This document shows positions 21,779 to 29,249 of a stretch of DNA of 34,038 nt, one piece after another (the first letter of the stretch is position 1; every line of letters starts with the position of its first letter). The notes beneath the pieces were generated by a model. It saw nothing but the letters and a program-made list of their open reading frames with translations, had not been told where the DNA came from and ran no database searches. Made by a program: the position numbers and the translations under genes. The DNA is from Clostridiaceae bacterium BRH_c20a (GTDB lineage: Bacteria; Bacillota; Peptococcia; Peptococcales; BICA1-8). The stretch lies in the NCBI GenBank assembly GCA_000961765.1, contig LADT01000081.1, forward strand, positions 1 through 34,038, read 5' to 3'.

Positions 21779-21816
21779 TTTCCCTCAACTCCCGTAGGAT
21801 TTTCTAAATCTATTGA

Positions 21817-21844
21817 ATAAAACAAACCCCCGGAAAACCAGAGG
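21817..21844 (-). terminator. Terminator of the coat-protein operon
   Basis: CCTCTGG/CCGGGGG (7 bp including G-U pairs, loop 4) on the minus strand is followed by TTTGTTTTA, 12 bp after the coat-gene stop. Confidence 0.7.
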
Positions 21845-21855
21845 CGAAAATTTGT

Positions 21856-22164
21856 TTAAGTATTGGCATTCAATACCCAGTCAGCTTGTTTAAATGTTTG
21901 ACTAATCTGCTCTTCAGGCGAAAGATAGGGATTATACCAGCCTTTTTTTAGTGATAAGGCAGTCATTGCTTCATGAGCCAAAACATTCTGAGTTAAGAAT
22001 TCGTTATATATTCTTCTAACTTCGGGGGTTGCAGATTCTAAGGTAGCACCAAGATAAGCAACTGATGCTCCTTTAAGACCCATTAGAGTATCGTTGGCAA
22101 TTATTTGATCATTAAGTTTAATATCATTATCACTTCCGAGAATATTTTGGATAAGATTTGCCAT
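21856..22164 (-). CDS. CotF-like spore coat protein
   Basis: 102 residues. The pattern LNDQIIANDTLMGLKGASVAY, TPEVRRIYNEFL, HEAMTALSLKKGWYNPYL is that of the Coat_F family: ferritin-like helical proteins of the spore coat, many around 90-150 residues. Its ATG overlaps the TAA of the upstream gene by one base (TAATG) and has CGGAGG in range, so the two are translationally coupled. It is expected to be made in the mother cell late in sporulation. Confidence 0.88.
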   Translation of the reverse strand: MANLIQNILGSDNDIKLNDQIIANDTLMGLKGASVAYLGATLESATPEVRRIYNEFLTQNVLAHEAMTALSLKKGWYNPYLSPEEQISQTFKQADWVLNANT

Positions 22165-22379
22165 TAGTGCACCTCCGAGGTTATTATATCGTTTTCACTT
22201 ATAAATTGCTTTAATGCCTTGATTCTGGCCTCGCTTGCTTGAACTCCAGATTTTGCTAAAGTTAAAAATTCATCATCTTTAATTAGGGTCTGGGTAGCTT
22301 TTGCTTTAGCGACTGAATTGGTCTCCATTTGCAATAACTCACGAATTTGAAGCATTTCAGCAGTTGTTATTTGGCTCAT
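22164..22379 (-). CDS. Small helical protein coupled to the coat gene
   Basis: 71 residues, all-helical by composition (TTAEMLQIRELLQMETNSVA ... ARIKALKQFISEND). AGGAGG lies 6-7 nt upstream of the ATG. Its stop overlaps the CotF-like start, so it probably works with that protein. It may itself be a short relative of the Coat_F fold. No other motif was seen. Confidence 0.75.
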   Translation of the reverse strand: MSQITTAEMLQIRELLQMETNSVAKAKATQTLIKDDEFLTLAKSGVQASEARIKALKQFISENDIITSEVH

Positions 22380-22445
22380 ATGTCATTCCTCCTAGCTTTT
22401 TTATTATTATTTGTTAAAAATATTTTATTATTCTCCATAATAAAA

Positions 22446-22474
22446 AAATAAGAGAAGGGCCTTGCGGCCCTTCT
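22446..22474 (-). terminator. Terminator of the 56-aa gene
   Basis: A perfect 9-bp stem AGAAGGGCC/GGCCCTTCT with loop TTGC, followed by CTTATTTTTTT on the minus strand. The gene's stop codon is within the first arm. Confidence 0.9.
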
Positions 22475-22643
22475 ATAACTCCTTCTTAATACTGCTTTCA
22501 CCATCCTGCATTGCAGTTATAGTATCCACAGGATCTTTTACAGACTCCATTCTTTTACCATCTCTTAGTTCCTTATCAATTTTTTTCTCTTTTTTTATCT
22601 GGTTTAAAGCCTTTCCTTGGTCCATTTGAATTTTATCCTTCAT
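22473..22643 (-). CDS. Small charged protein, unknown
   Basis: 56 residues starting MKDKIQMDQGKALNQIKKEK and ending SSIKKEL. AAGGGGGG lies 7 nt upstream of the ATG and the terminator overlaps the stop. It is highly charged, with no membrane segment or Cys. It was missed by size-limited ORF calling but is well supported by its signals. The function was not recognised. Confidence 0.7.
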   Translation of the reverse strand: MKDKIQMDQGKALNQIKKEKKIDKELRDGKRMESVKDPVDTITAMQDGESSIKKEL

Positions 22644-22742
22644 AAAATAACCCCCCTTAAGTTATATAGGTATGGTATATTTTTTGTATCTAAGGGGTTA
22701 AATATTCAAATTTAAAGGAAACTAAAAACGGTAGAAATAAAT

Positions 22743-22919
22743 CTAGATAATACATGTCTCCATTATTAAGTGGTGTTCAAATATTTGCAGTTCCCATCCC
22801 TTACTTCTTTTTTCCTGTTCATAAATGTAGGATTCCGCATCTTTTTTTCTGATAAATATCCGATCTAAGGAAACAACTCCATTAGTATCTATCAGCTTAA
22901 CTACAAAAACCTTCAACAT
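22743..22919 (-). CDS. Small protein, paralog A of a divergent pair
   Basis: 58 residues, ATG behind ATAGGAGG. The core VVKLIDTNGVVSLDRIF, YEQEKRSKGWELQIFE is nearly the same as that of the + strand gene at 23365, showing a duplicated small-protein family. It has no membrane segment and predicted strands at both ends of a helix (DAESYIYEQEKRSKG). No known family was recognised. The two genes point away from each other across a 445-bp AT-rich region with a long palindrome. Confidence 0.8.
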   Translation of the reverse strand: MLKVFVVKLIDTNGVVSLDRIFIRKKDAESYIYEQEKRSKGWELQIFEHHLIMETCII

Positions 22920-23364
22920 AAATGTACCTCCTATCTTTTTCGTAGGATATTAGAACTTTAATTATTTTTTAGTTTAGCTATAACAGTAATATTTATATAA
23001 TGTTTATATAATCTTTATATATATTTTATACGAAAAATTTTTATTTTTCTATATTATTCTGAATTTTTTATTTACTTTTATATAATTATTACATGGTTAT
23101 ATAATAAATTTTTTTTATAAGTCTGTTATTAATGTTAATTCAATCTTGAATTAACATTAATAACGTTTTTAGTAATCATAGTAATCAATAACTTTTATGA
23201 AAGAAAAGTAAAAAATATGCAGGAAGCTATTATAGAATACACGAAATTTTTATATACTATGTTATAAGACATTAATTTTAAAAGTTAAGTAAAACAACAT
23301 AACAAATACAATAAAAGCTTATAAGCTTTGAATCGGAGTAAAATAAAAAACCAGGAGGTGAATT
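22920..23364. other. Extremely AT-rich divergent control region
   Basis: No gene was found. The region holds TTTATATAAT-like repeats (22990-23030), long T tracts, and one perfect palindrome (23125-23164). It must contain the promoters of both paralogous small genes. A/T-tract phasing suggests curved or easily melted DNA. Confidence 0.6.
23125..23164. promoter_or_regulatory. Perfect palindrome, 19-bp arms, 2-bp centre
   Basis: GTTATTAATGTTAATTCAA (23125-23143) is repeated exactly in inverted orientation at 23146-23164. GTTTTT follows on the + strand. It could be a large operator between the divergent genes, a cruciform-forming site, or a terminator for an unseen + strand transcript. Confidence 0.75.
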
Positions 23365-23535
23365 ATGAAAAAATATGTAGTAAAGATTGTAGATACAAAT
23401 GGTGTTGTATCAGACGACAGGATATTTTCTAACAGGGACGAAGCTGAAATATATAGGTTTGAACAAGAGAAGAAAAGCAAAGGATGGGAGCTCCATATTT
23501 TTGAATATCCTGTCATAAATGCTAATATGTTTTGA
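23365..23535 (+). CDS. Small protein, paralog B of a divergent pair
   Basis: 56 residues, ATG 5 nt behind AGGAGGTG. The core VVKIVDTNGVVSDDRIF, FEQEKKSKGWELHIFE matches paralog A over nearly its whole length; only the extreme ends differ. An orphan terminator hairpin follows 65 bp downstream. The strong conservation of the KGWEL.IFE block against an otherwise free background indicates selection on the protein. The function is unknown. Confidence 0.8.
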   Translation: MKKYVVKIVDTNGVVSDDRIFSNRDEAEIYRFEQEKKSKGWELHIFEYPVINANMF

Positions 23536-23601
23536 GTAAATGTAATAACAAGGGCCGAAAGGTAAGCGCAATTGTTTGAAATATTAGTTAATTAATTTTT
23601 G

Positions 23602-23635
23602 AAAATCCAGTATATATTTACTGGATTTTTTTATT
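23602..23635 (+). terminator. Terminator after paralog B
   Basis: An 11-bp stem AAAATCCAGTA/TACTGGATTTT (23602-23612 with 23619-23629), followed by T-rich DNA. Confidence 0.9.
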
Positions 23636-23734
23636 TTTATATAATACGGCAGGACCAACTAATTGTTTAAACTCTTTATAATTTAGGTAATTATATTTAA
23701 AATAGAAATATAATTTAACAGGAGGTTGACGTAT

Positions 23735-24127
23735 ATGATTAAATGGAAAGATGATTATAAAATTGGCGTACCACAAATTGATGAACAGCATGAAAAACTT
23801 TTTGAGATTTGTGATAGAGCCTATGCACTTTTGAAAAATAAAATTTACCTTGATAAGTATGACAGAATCATCCAAATATTAGATGAATTAAAAGATTATA
23901 CAATATATCATTTCAAATTTGAAGAAGAATACATGCAAAAGATTGGTTATAAAAAACTATTATCTCAAAAAGTTTCTCATAATGATTTTATTGAAAAAAT
24001 TAACAATATAGATCTAAAAATAGTTGATGAAAAACAGGATATTGCAATAATGGAAGTTTTAGATTTCGTACTAAAATGGATTGAATATCATATCTTAAAT
24101 GAAGATAAGAAAATCTCAACAATATAG
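23735..24127 (+). CDS. Bacteriohemerythrin with one altered iron ligand
   Basis: 130 residues, single hemerythrin domain: a four-helix bundle with a non-heme diiron site that binds oxygen. Ligands in order: His19 (IDEQHEKLF), His59 and Glu63 (YHFKFEE), His82 (VSHNDF), His119 and Asp124 (YHILNED). The expected first His of the HxxxH pair is Gln78 (LLSQKVSH), at exactly the canonical spacing of 15 residues after Glu63. So one of seven ligands is replaced. ATG 9 nt behind AGGAGG; a TTG nine bases earlier is in frame but less likely. Monocistronic, with terminators on both sides. Confidence 0.93.
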   Translation: MIKWKDDYKIGVPQIDEQHEKLFEICDRAYALLKNKIYLDKYDRIIQILDELKDYTIYHFKFEEEYMQKIGYKKLLSQKVSHNDFIEKINNIDLKIVDEKQDIAIMEVLDFVLKWIEYHILNEDKKISTI

Positions 24128-24203
24128 AAATTGTAATCCATTACCTATAAATATCTTCTAAAATATAATTGTATTAAAGTTGACCAGCCCTATATTTACA
24201 CTA

Positions 24204-24242
24204 AAAAGAGGAGAGGAACTAATTTCGTTCCTCTCCTCTTTT
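24204..24242. terminator. Bidirectional terminator, 16-bp stem
   Basis: A perfect 16-bp stem (24204-24219 with 24227-24242, loop 7), A-rich on the left and T-rich on the right, serves the convergent hemerythrin and gamma-glutamyltransferase-like genes. The latter's stop codon touches the stem. Confidence 0.92.
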
Positions 24243-25759
24243 TAATATCCACCGGCTGAACCTGGGAATCTATTATCAACTTCCGGGTAATAGCTATCCT
24301 CAATCACCTGGATGGCCGTAGTAGAACCATAGAAATGCTCTAAAGACAAATTTTCCAAGGAGTATTTATCTGTCATAAGTTTAAGCAGTTGTAAATCCCA
24401 TGCTCCTTCTTCAACCCAAAGAGCACTGCCCTCATAATGAATTCTTGGTGCATCCAAGGCTTCTTTTAGTGTTTTATTTAACTCTATTATCTGAATAATT
24501 ACAGCTGCAACAATAGTAATTATTCTTCTCGAACCTGGGGTGCCAATCGCTAAAAATGGCCTGCCATTTTTTAGAGCAAGGGTTGGGGTCATATTTGATA
24601 AATTAGAACGGCTTGGCTGTGGTGCATTAGGATGCAGAGGATCTGTACTAAATTGAGACATCCCACAATTGAGTACTATCCCCGTTCCCGGAACTGTTAG
24701 ACCTGAACCAAACCAGAGTTGACCATTGGTTTGTGTTAGTGATACCATATTTCCTTCTTGGTCTACTGTACATAGATGGGTAGTATGACCTATATCCTCC
24801 GACTTATTAAAATAGGTACTATATTCACCCCTTTTTATCTTTTTAGCAGCTTTTTTGCAATATTCTTCATTTATTAAGTGTAAAATTTCAGCCTGGTTAA
24901 CTGTTCTTTTTTCTAATACTTTAAACCGATCTTCGAAGGCTACCTGCATAACATGATACATAGCATCAAGCTGTTCTAGTTCCGTAAGCTCTTTTAATTC
25001 TATATTTTCAATGATTTTCAATATCTGCGCCATTGTGATGCCGCCTGAATTAAACAAAGGGAAATAAATGTCATAGCCATGATATGTAATATTGCCAGGC
25101 GTCTCAATTTTAACCTCATAGTTAATTAGATCCTCTTTTGTTAATATACCCTTTCCTTTTTTGATAAGGGCTAAAAGAGATTCAGCAATTTCACCTTGAT
25201 AAAATACTTCTTCACCCTGTTCTTGAATTTTTTTTAAAGTTTTGGAATAATCGGGTAGTTTTAAGATATCTCCTTCTTTAACATTGCCAACCTGAAATAC
25301 TTTTTTAGTTTCGGAGTCTAGGTGATCTTCATTTATTGCTCGGTATAGAGCAGAATTTATTCTAAATCCGTCTTCAGCTAATAGCCTGCTTGGTTCAATA
25401 CACTTACTCAAGGGTAGCTTGCCATATTTTTCTGAAATGGTGCTTAAGCCTTTTAGTACCGTCGGAATGCTTACCGCTTTATGACCCACTGTATTAGAAC
25501 TATTTATAAACATATCAGGACTACTATTTTGTGGAGCTTGAGGACCAAAATTAACAACTAGGACCTCTTTTCTTTCTTTGAGGTATATTGTTGCATAACC
25601 ACCTAAACCTCCTATACCGGAATTTTGGGGGTCGACGACACTTAAAGCAAAAGCAGTAGCTATTGCAGCATCGACGGCGTTCCCACCTAATTTTAGAATT
25701 GAAATACCTGCTTCTGTTGCTAGTTCATGGGCACTTGATACTGCGCCATTTTTATACAC
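24242..25759 (-). CDS. Gamma-glutamyltransferase-family N-terminal-nucleophile hydrolase, altered specificity
   Basis: About 505 residues. The family self-cleaves before a Thr that becomes the nucleophile; that site is present (GHTTHLCTVDQEGN). GGNAVDAAIATAFAL and VDPQNSGIGGLGG are family blocks. Residues that hold the glutamyl group in E. coli enzyme are changed: the MDDF motif is MSQF (Asp433 equivalent is Gln), RPLSSM is SNLSNM, and PGGSRI is PGSRRI. No signal peptide, so the enzyme is cytoplasmic rather than exported. These changes argue for another amide substrate rather than glutathione. The GTG at 25759 has GGGAG at suitable spacing; 25768 is the alternative. Monocistronic. Confidence 0.88.
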   Translation of the reverse strand: MYKNGAVSSAHELATEAGISILKLGGNAVDAAIATAFALSVVDPQNSGIGGLGGYATIYLKERKEVLVVNFGPQAPQNSSPDMFINSSNTVGHKAVSIPTVLKGLSTISEKYGKLPLSKCIEPSRLLAEDGFRINSALYRAINEDHLDSETKKVFQVGNVKEGDILKLPDYSKTLKKIQEQGEEVFYQGEIAESLLALIKKGKGILTKEDLINYEVKIETPGNITYHGYDIYFPLFNSGGITMAQILKIIENIELKELTELEQLDAMYHVMQVAFEDRFKVLEKRTVNQAEILHLINEEYCKKAAKKIKRGEYSTYFNKSEDIGHTTHLCTVDQEGNMVSLTQTNGQLWFGSGLTVPGTGIVLNCGMSQFSTDPLHPNAPQPSRSNLSNMTPTLALKNGRPFLAIGTPGSRRIITIVAAVIIQIIELNKTLKEALDAPRIHYEGSALWVEEGAWDLQLLKLMTDKYSLENLSLEHFYGSTTAIQVIEDSYYPEVDNRFPGSAGGY

Positions 25760-25826
25760 AAAATACACTCCCTAACTTTATTCAATACCATATTATTCGT
25801 TACCAAATATTATTTTCCTATTTAAG

Positions 25827-25863
25827 TATAAAAAATAAAACCCTCGATGAATCATAGGGTTTT
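25827..25863 (-). terminator. Terminator of signal peptidase gene
   Basis: AAAACCCT/AGGGTTTT (25837-25844 with 25856-25863) is followed by TATTTTTTA on the minus strand and overlaps the stop codon. Confidence 0.85.
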
Positions 25864-26443
25864 AAAGTGTAAATATTAATTTACCTAGTACATTTTCAAT
25901 AGGAACACTACCTATTATTCTGCTATCTGCACTATGATTTCTATTATCACCTAAGACATAAATATGTCTTTCTGGAATAACTACTTTATAATTAGGTGTA
26001 TACATTTCTTCTTTAATGTACTTTTCTTCTAAAAGTTCTCCATTTCTGTATATCCTTCCATCTTTAAATTCGATAACATCTCCGGACCTACCGATTACTC
26101 TTTTTATCCAATATTTATCTTCTGGAATTTGTTTAAATAAGAGTGAGGAGATTTTATTATATTTAAAGGTAAAAACCAGGTCATCTTTTAAAGTATGTTT
26201 TTTCTTAACCTGACTGTCAATGATAACTATCTCCTCATAGTCTGGCTCTATATCAAAGGTGTTCAGGATTTTCGACATAACCACCAAATCGCCTTCTTGA
26301 AGGGTAGGTTCCATAGAGGAGCCGAAAACATTACTGGGCTGAAGTATAAAAAGATTAATAATTACAGCTATCACTAGGGCTAGAGCAACTGTACTAAGAG
26401 CCTCAGATAGAAAACTAAATAATTTCAATGATGATCGCCTCAT
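25862..26443 (-). CDS. lepB: Signal peptidase I
   Basis: 193 residues, one N-terminal membrane anchor (about 15-38). It removes signal peptides from secreted proteins on the outer face of the membrane. The catalytic Ser lies in FGSSMEPTLQEGD and the general-base Lys in YWIKRVIGRSGDVIE. The conserved boxes VLGDNRNHSADSR and GSVPIENVLGKL are also present. This is the usual compact Gram-positive type. The ATG lacks a clear Shine-Dalgarno site, unusual in this window. Monocistronic. Confidence 0.95.
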   Translation of the reverse strand: MRRSSLKLFSFLSEALSTVALALVIAVIINLFILQPSNVFGSSMEPTLQEGDLVVMSKILNTFDIEPDYEEIVIIDSQVKKKHTLKDDLVFTFKYNKISSLLFKQIPEDKYWIKRVIGRSGDVIEFKDGRIYRNGELLEEKYIKEEMYTPNYKVVIPERHIYVLGDNRNHSADSRIIGSVPIENVLGKLIFTL

Positions 26444-26532
26444 AATCTTTATTTATTTATAAACATAATATATCAATTATTACTTATTGAATAGAGTTAA
26501 ATTTTAGCTATCGAAATGACAATATTTTTATC

Positions 26533-26724
26533 CTAATAATATATCCGGGTAGAGTTACTGCAATTATTGCAGGTAATATATATTTCACTATTGTATATTT
26601 CGTTCTCATCTAATTCCATGTTTATCTCAATAAGGGATTCATCAACAACTCCACAATTCTGTCCCTTTACTATTAACGCTTCTTCATGACAATTCTGGCA
26701 AATTAATTTAAAGTCAGTGCTCAT
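26533..26724 (-). CDS. Small protein with two CxxC knuckles
   Basis: 63 residues from the ATG behind AAGGAGGTGG. CQNC near the N-terminus and CNNC near the C-terminus probably bind one zinc, framing an acidic middle (ESLIEINMELDENEIYNS). A third Cys (GQNCGV) lies between. No known family was recognised. Monocistronic, between signal peptidase and the 46-residue gene. Confidence 0.7.
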   Translation of the reverse strand: MSTDFKLICQNCHEEALIVKGQNCGVVDESLIEINMELDENEIYNSEIYITCNNCSNSTRIYY

Positions 26725-26839
26725 AAATACCACCTCCTTTTGCAACTCTTCTTCGCCATAACTTAAAAATTACCTTTTCAAAATTTTCAACAAATTTCAA
26801 CAAGAAAGACCTCCGTTTTATTAGCTCCATTACTTAAAG

Positions 26840-26871
26840 TACAAAAAAACCAGCACAAGGCTGGCTGGTTT
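26840..26871 (-). terminator. Terminator of the lipid-operon transcript
   Basis: AAACCAGC/GCTGGTTT with a 9-nt loop, followed by seven T on the minus strand, directly after the 46-residue gene. Confidence 0.88.
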
Positions 26872-26894
26872 ATAAAGGGTTTGTATTAAGTTAA

Positions 26895-27035
26895 CTACTT
26901 CTTGATTAAGCTTTCTGCTGATAACTCCAAAAGGCTTACAGCCTTTTGGATAAAATGATCTCTTTTTTCAGGGTCCGCTTCCTGTAATTCTTTTTCAAGT
27001 TTATCCATAATAGCAATTGTCATATCAAGTAACAT
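26895..27035 (-). CDS. 46-residue helical peptide, unknown
   Basis: MLLDMTIAIMDKLEKELQEA ... LELSAESLIKK: a single amphipathic helical hairpin by composition. GGGGTGAT lies 3-4 nt upstream of the ATG. It lies 64 bp after the thioredoxin-fold gene and just before a terminator, so it is the probable last gene of the operon. The coding sequence includes a 9-bp dyad CCAAAAGGC/GCCTTTTGG. Confidence 0.65.
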   Translation of the reverse strand: MLLDMTIAIMDKLEKELQEADPEKRDHFIQKAVSLLELSAESLIKK

Positions 27036-27099
27036 AATATCACCCCACTTAGCTATGTTACCCTTAGTATAGCCCCTAAGTGTTTTTTAATTCCTGGGA

Positions 27100-27387
27100 T
27101 TAGAGAACTTCTTCAATATAGTTTTCAATATCTTCTATGGTTGCTTTACCCTCAACGGATACAATATGCCCATTTAAAATAAATAGTGGGTAATTCTTTA
27201 GGTTTTGGTAATCAATATCCATGTGTTGTGACAATTGGTCCATTTTATTGCCCTCATACACCTCGATAATCATCTGGGGATATTTTTCTCGGAGACTATT
27301 CAAAAATTGAGCTAATATATCTGCATCACTATTATACCGAGGGTCTTCATTTTCATAAAGAAATACTTCCATCCGTAAATCTTGCAT
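27100..27387 (-). CDS. Thioredoxin-fold protein without cysteines
   Basis: 95 residues. Strand-helix-strand order MEVFLYENEDP, ILAQFLNSLREKYP, MIIEVYEG, then NYPLFILNGHIVSVEGKATI with a cis-Pro-like YP and final helix resembles the thioredoxin/glutaredoxin fold. No Cys is present at all, so it cannot be a redox enzyme. GGGGTGAT lies 5 nt before the ATG. It is 70 bp downstream of the radical SAM gene and probably in the same operon. Confidence 0.6.
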   Translation of the reverse strand: MQDLRMEVFLYENEDPRYNSDADILAQFLNSLREKYPQMIIEVYEGNKMDQLSQHMDIDYQNLKNYPLFILNGHIVSVEGKATIEDIENYIEEVL

Positions 27388-27457
27388 CTATATCACCCCA
27401 ATTAGATAATATTTCCTTTGTATCATTTCACGCTATCAAAAATAATATTCAATAAAC

Positions 27458-28330
27458 TTATAATCCACGCCATCCCTCAGGGCGGAAAACTTTATCTCCT
27501 ACCTTTTTTGCATCATTAAGAATACTCAAAAGCATTTCTTTATCTTGATTTAAAGTTCCTTTTAAAGCTAGATAATTCGAAGCATGGTTACTTCTAAACA
27601 CACAATTTCTTAAATCCAAATTATGAATAAGTCCGGATAATTCATCAATAATTTCCATTGGTTCTAATAATAAGAATTCTCCCCTTCTCACTTGACTAGC
27701 TAAGGGAGTAATATCTTCAACCATCAGGGTCAAGGCTCCTAAATATTCTGGTCCAATCTCATTTATAACTCTAGCCGTCTCTTGGGCATGTTCATGCCTT
27801 AGTACTCTTCCACCTAATCCCAAAATAATAGTACTTGATAATGCAAAGCCAGCTTTCCTTGCCTTCTGACCTGCTTCTATCATTTCCTGGGCTGTAACAC
27901 CTTTATTTATTAGCTTTAAGACTTCTTCGCTTCCACTTTCAACCCCTAAATAGAGCATAGTAATCCCACTAGCTCGTAGCTCCTTAAGCTCTGTTTCACT
28001 TTTCTCCAGAATGTCCCTAGGACCCGCATAAGCAGTAACCCTTTCTAAATTCGGAAAATCATTATATATTTTTTTTACAATTGCCTTAAGTAACTTTGAA
28101 TCTATTGCTAGAGCATTACCGTCTGCTAAAAAAATCCGGCGAGCCATAGGGTAATAGTCTTTAGCCCAACTGATGTGCTTTTCAATCTCCTGCTCAGATA
28201 AAATACGAAATTTCTTTGTCTTGTACATAGAACAAAAGGTGCATTTATTATGGGAGCAGCCCTGGGTAATTTGCAGAATTAGGCTTTCTGCCTCACTAGG
28301 CGGGCGATATAAAGGCATGTCATATGGCAT
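27458..28330 (-). CDS. Radical SAM protein (Elp3-like fold), unknown substrate
   Basis: About 290 residues. The iron-sulfur cluster ligands lie in GCSHNKCTFCSMY (Cx4CxxC spacing, known in this subfamily). SAM-binding elements follow: FLADGNALAI (GGE-like strand), LYLGVESGSEEVL and TIILGLGG. The start is the ATG with AGGGAG about 10 nt upstream. It overlaps the end of the phosphatidylserine decarboxylase gene by 11 bp, indicating coupling. The substrate is unknown. Confidence 0.88.
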   Translation of the reverse strand: MPYDMPLYRPPSEAESLILQITQGCSHNKCTFCSMYKTKKFRILSEQEIEKHISWAKDYYPMARRIFLADGNALAIDSKLLKAIVKKIYNDFPNLERVTAYAGPRDILEKSETELKELRASGITMLYLGVESGSEEVLKLINKGVTAQEMIEAGQKARKAGFALSSTIILGLGGRVLRHEHAQETARVINEIGPEYLGALTLMVEDITPLASQVRRGEFLLLEPMEIIDELSGLIHNLDLRNCVFRSNHASNYLALKGTLNQDKEMLLSILNDAKKVGDKVFRPEGWRGL

Positions 28331-29243
28331 TTTGCTCAACTCCCTTCTGGGCAATACCCATACCCATTTTTACTTTAGTTTCCATTCCCTTAAGGGTATT
28401 ATTAATCAGGTCTTCATCAATAGTTATCGTATCAGGCTTCAAAAACATTATTACAGTTGACCCGCCAAATTTAAAATAGCCTTTCTCTTCGCTTTTGGCT
28501 ACCCTTTTATTAGGTGAATAGGTCTGGATTATAGTTCCTACACAAGTGGCACCAACTTCAATTATTAGAATATCATCAAAATTATCAGAATGAAAAAGGG
28601 TTAACTGCCTTTTATTTTGACAATAAATTTGAGCCTTTTTTCTAAGGGCTATAGGGTTTACAGAATAATAAGCCCCTTTGATTTCCTGGGCTACATCAGC
28701 AATCCCATCAGCAGGAAAATGAAAACGGTGATAATCAACAGGACATAAACGAAGAACAAAACAAAAACCGCCTCTATAATCTTGGGCCAACTCTTGATCA
28801 CCTATTACCTCACTCAAGGAAAAATTACTGCCCTTAACCTGAATAAGCTGGTCAATATCAATATCTGCATAAGCCAAAAGCCGTCCATCAGATGGGGAAA
28901 TTAAACTGTTAGCATTTGAATCAATTGGTCTAGCCCCTTCTTTTAGCTCCCGATAGAAAAAATCATTAAATGAACTATACTCTTCTATTGGTACCTTGTA
29001 ATCATCCATATCTATTTCATAATCCTTTACAAAGGCTGCTATCTTTTTAGAACTTATTGCCCGATCTTGAAGCTTCCCATAAAAATAACTAAATAGCTTT
29101 TTCTTAAAAAGCAGCTCTAATAAACCCATCCCTATAGGGTGCTCATAAAGCCATTTCAAATACTTCTCTCCGGCTATTTTTTCTTCTATTATATTCTTAG
29201 TTTCGCGATCAAAATACTTTATCGGCAAGAGGGTCCACCCCAC
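28320..29243 (-). CDS. psd: Phosphatidylserine decarboxylase
   Basis: Up to 307 residues. The proenzyme cleaves itself at a conserved Gly-Ser to create a pyruvoyl group, then converts phosphatidylserine to phosphatidylethanolamine at the membrane. The cleavage motif KFGGSTVIMF is near the C-terminus. The catalytic His lies in VDYHRFHFPADG, and DYKVPIEEYSSFNDFFYREL is the conserved N-terminal block. A GTG start (29243) is 7 bp after the upstream stop; a TTG at 29228 behind GGGGTGG may be the true start. Probably an operon with DUF5698 upstream and the radical SAM gene downstream. Confidence 0.95.
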   Translation of the reverse strand: MGWTLLPIKYFDRETKNIIEEKIAGEKYLKWLYEHPIGMGLLELLFKKKLFSYFYGKLQDRAISSKKIAAFVKDYEIDMDDYKVPIEEYSSFNDFFYRELKEGARPIDSNANSLISPSDGRLLAYADIDIDQLIQVKGSNFSLSEVIGDQELAQDYRGGFCFVLRLCPVDYHRFHFPADGIADVAQEIKGAYYSVNPIALRKKAQIYCQNKRQLTLFHSDNFDDILIIEVGATCVGTIIQTYSPNKRVAKSEEKGYFKFGGSTVIMFLKPDTITIDEDLINNTLKGMETKVKMGMGIAQKGVEQNAI

Positions 29244-29249
29244 AATCTC

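Noticed and set aside
22990-23110. Replication origin (AT-rich repeats)
   Set aside because: No DnaA boxes or origin-linked genes were seen; the AT-richness fits a divergent promoter region.
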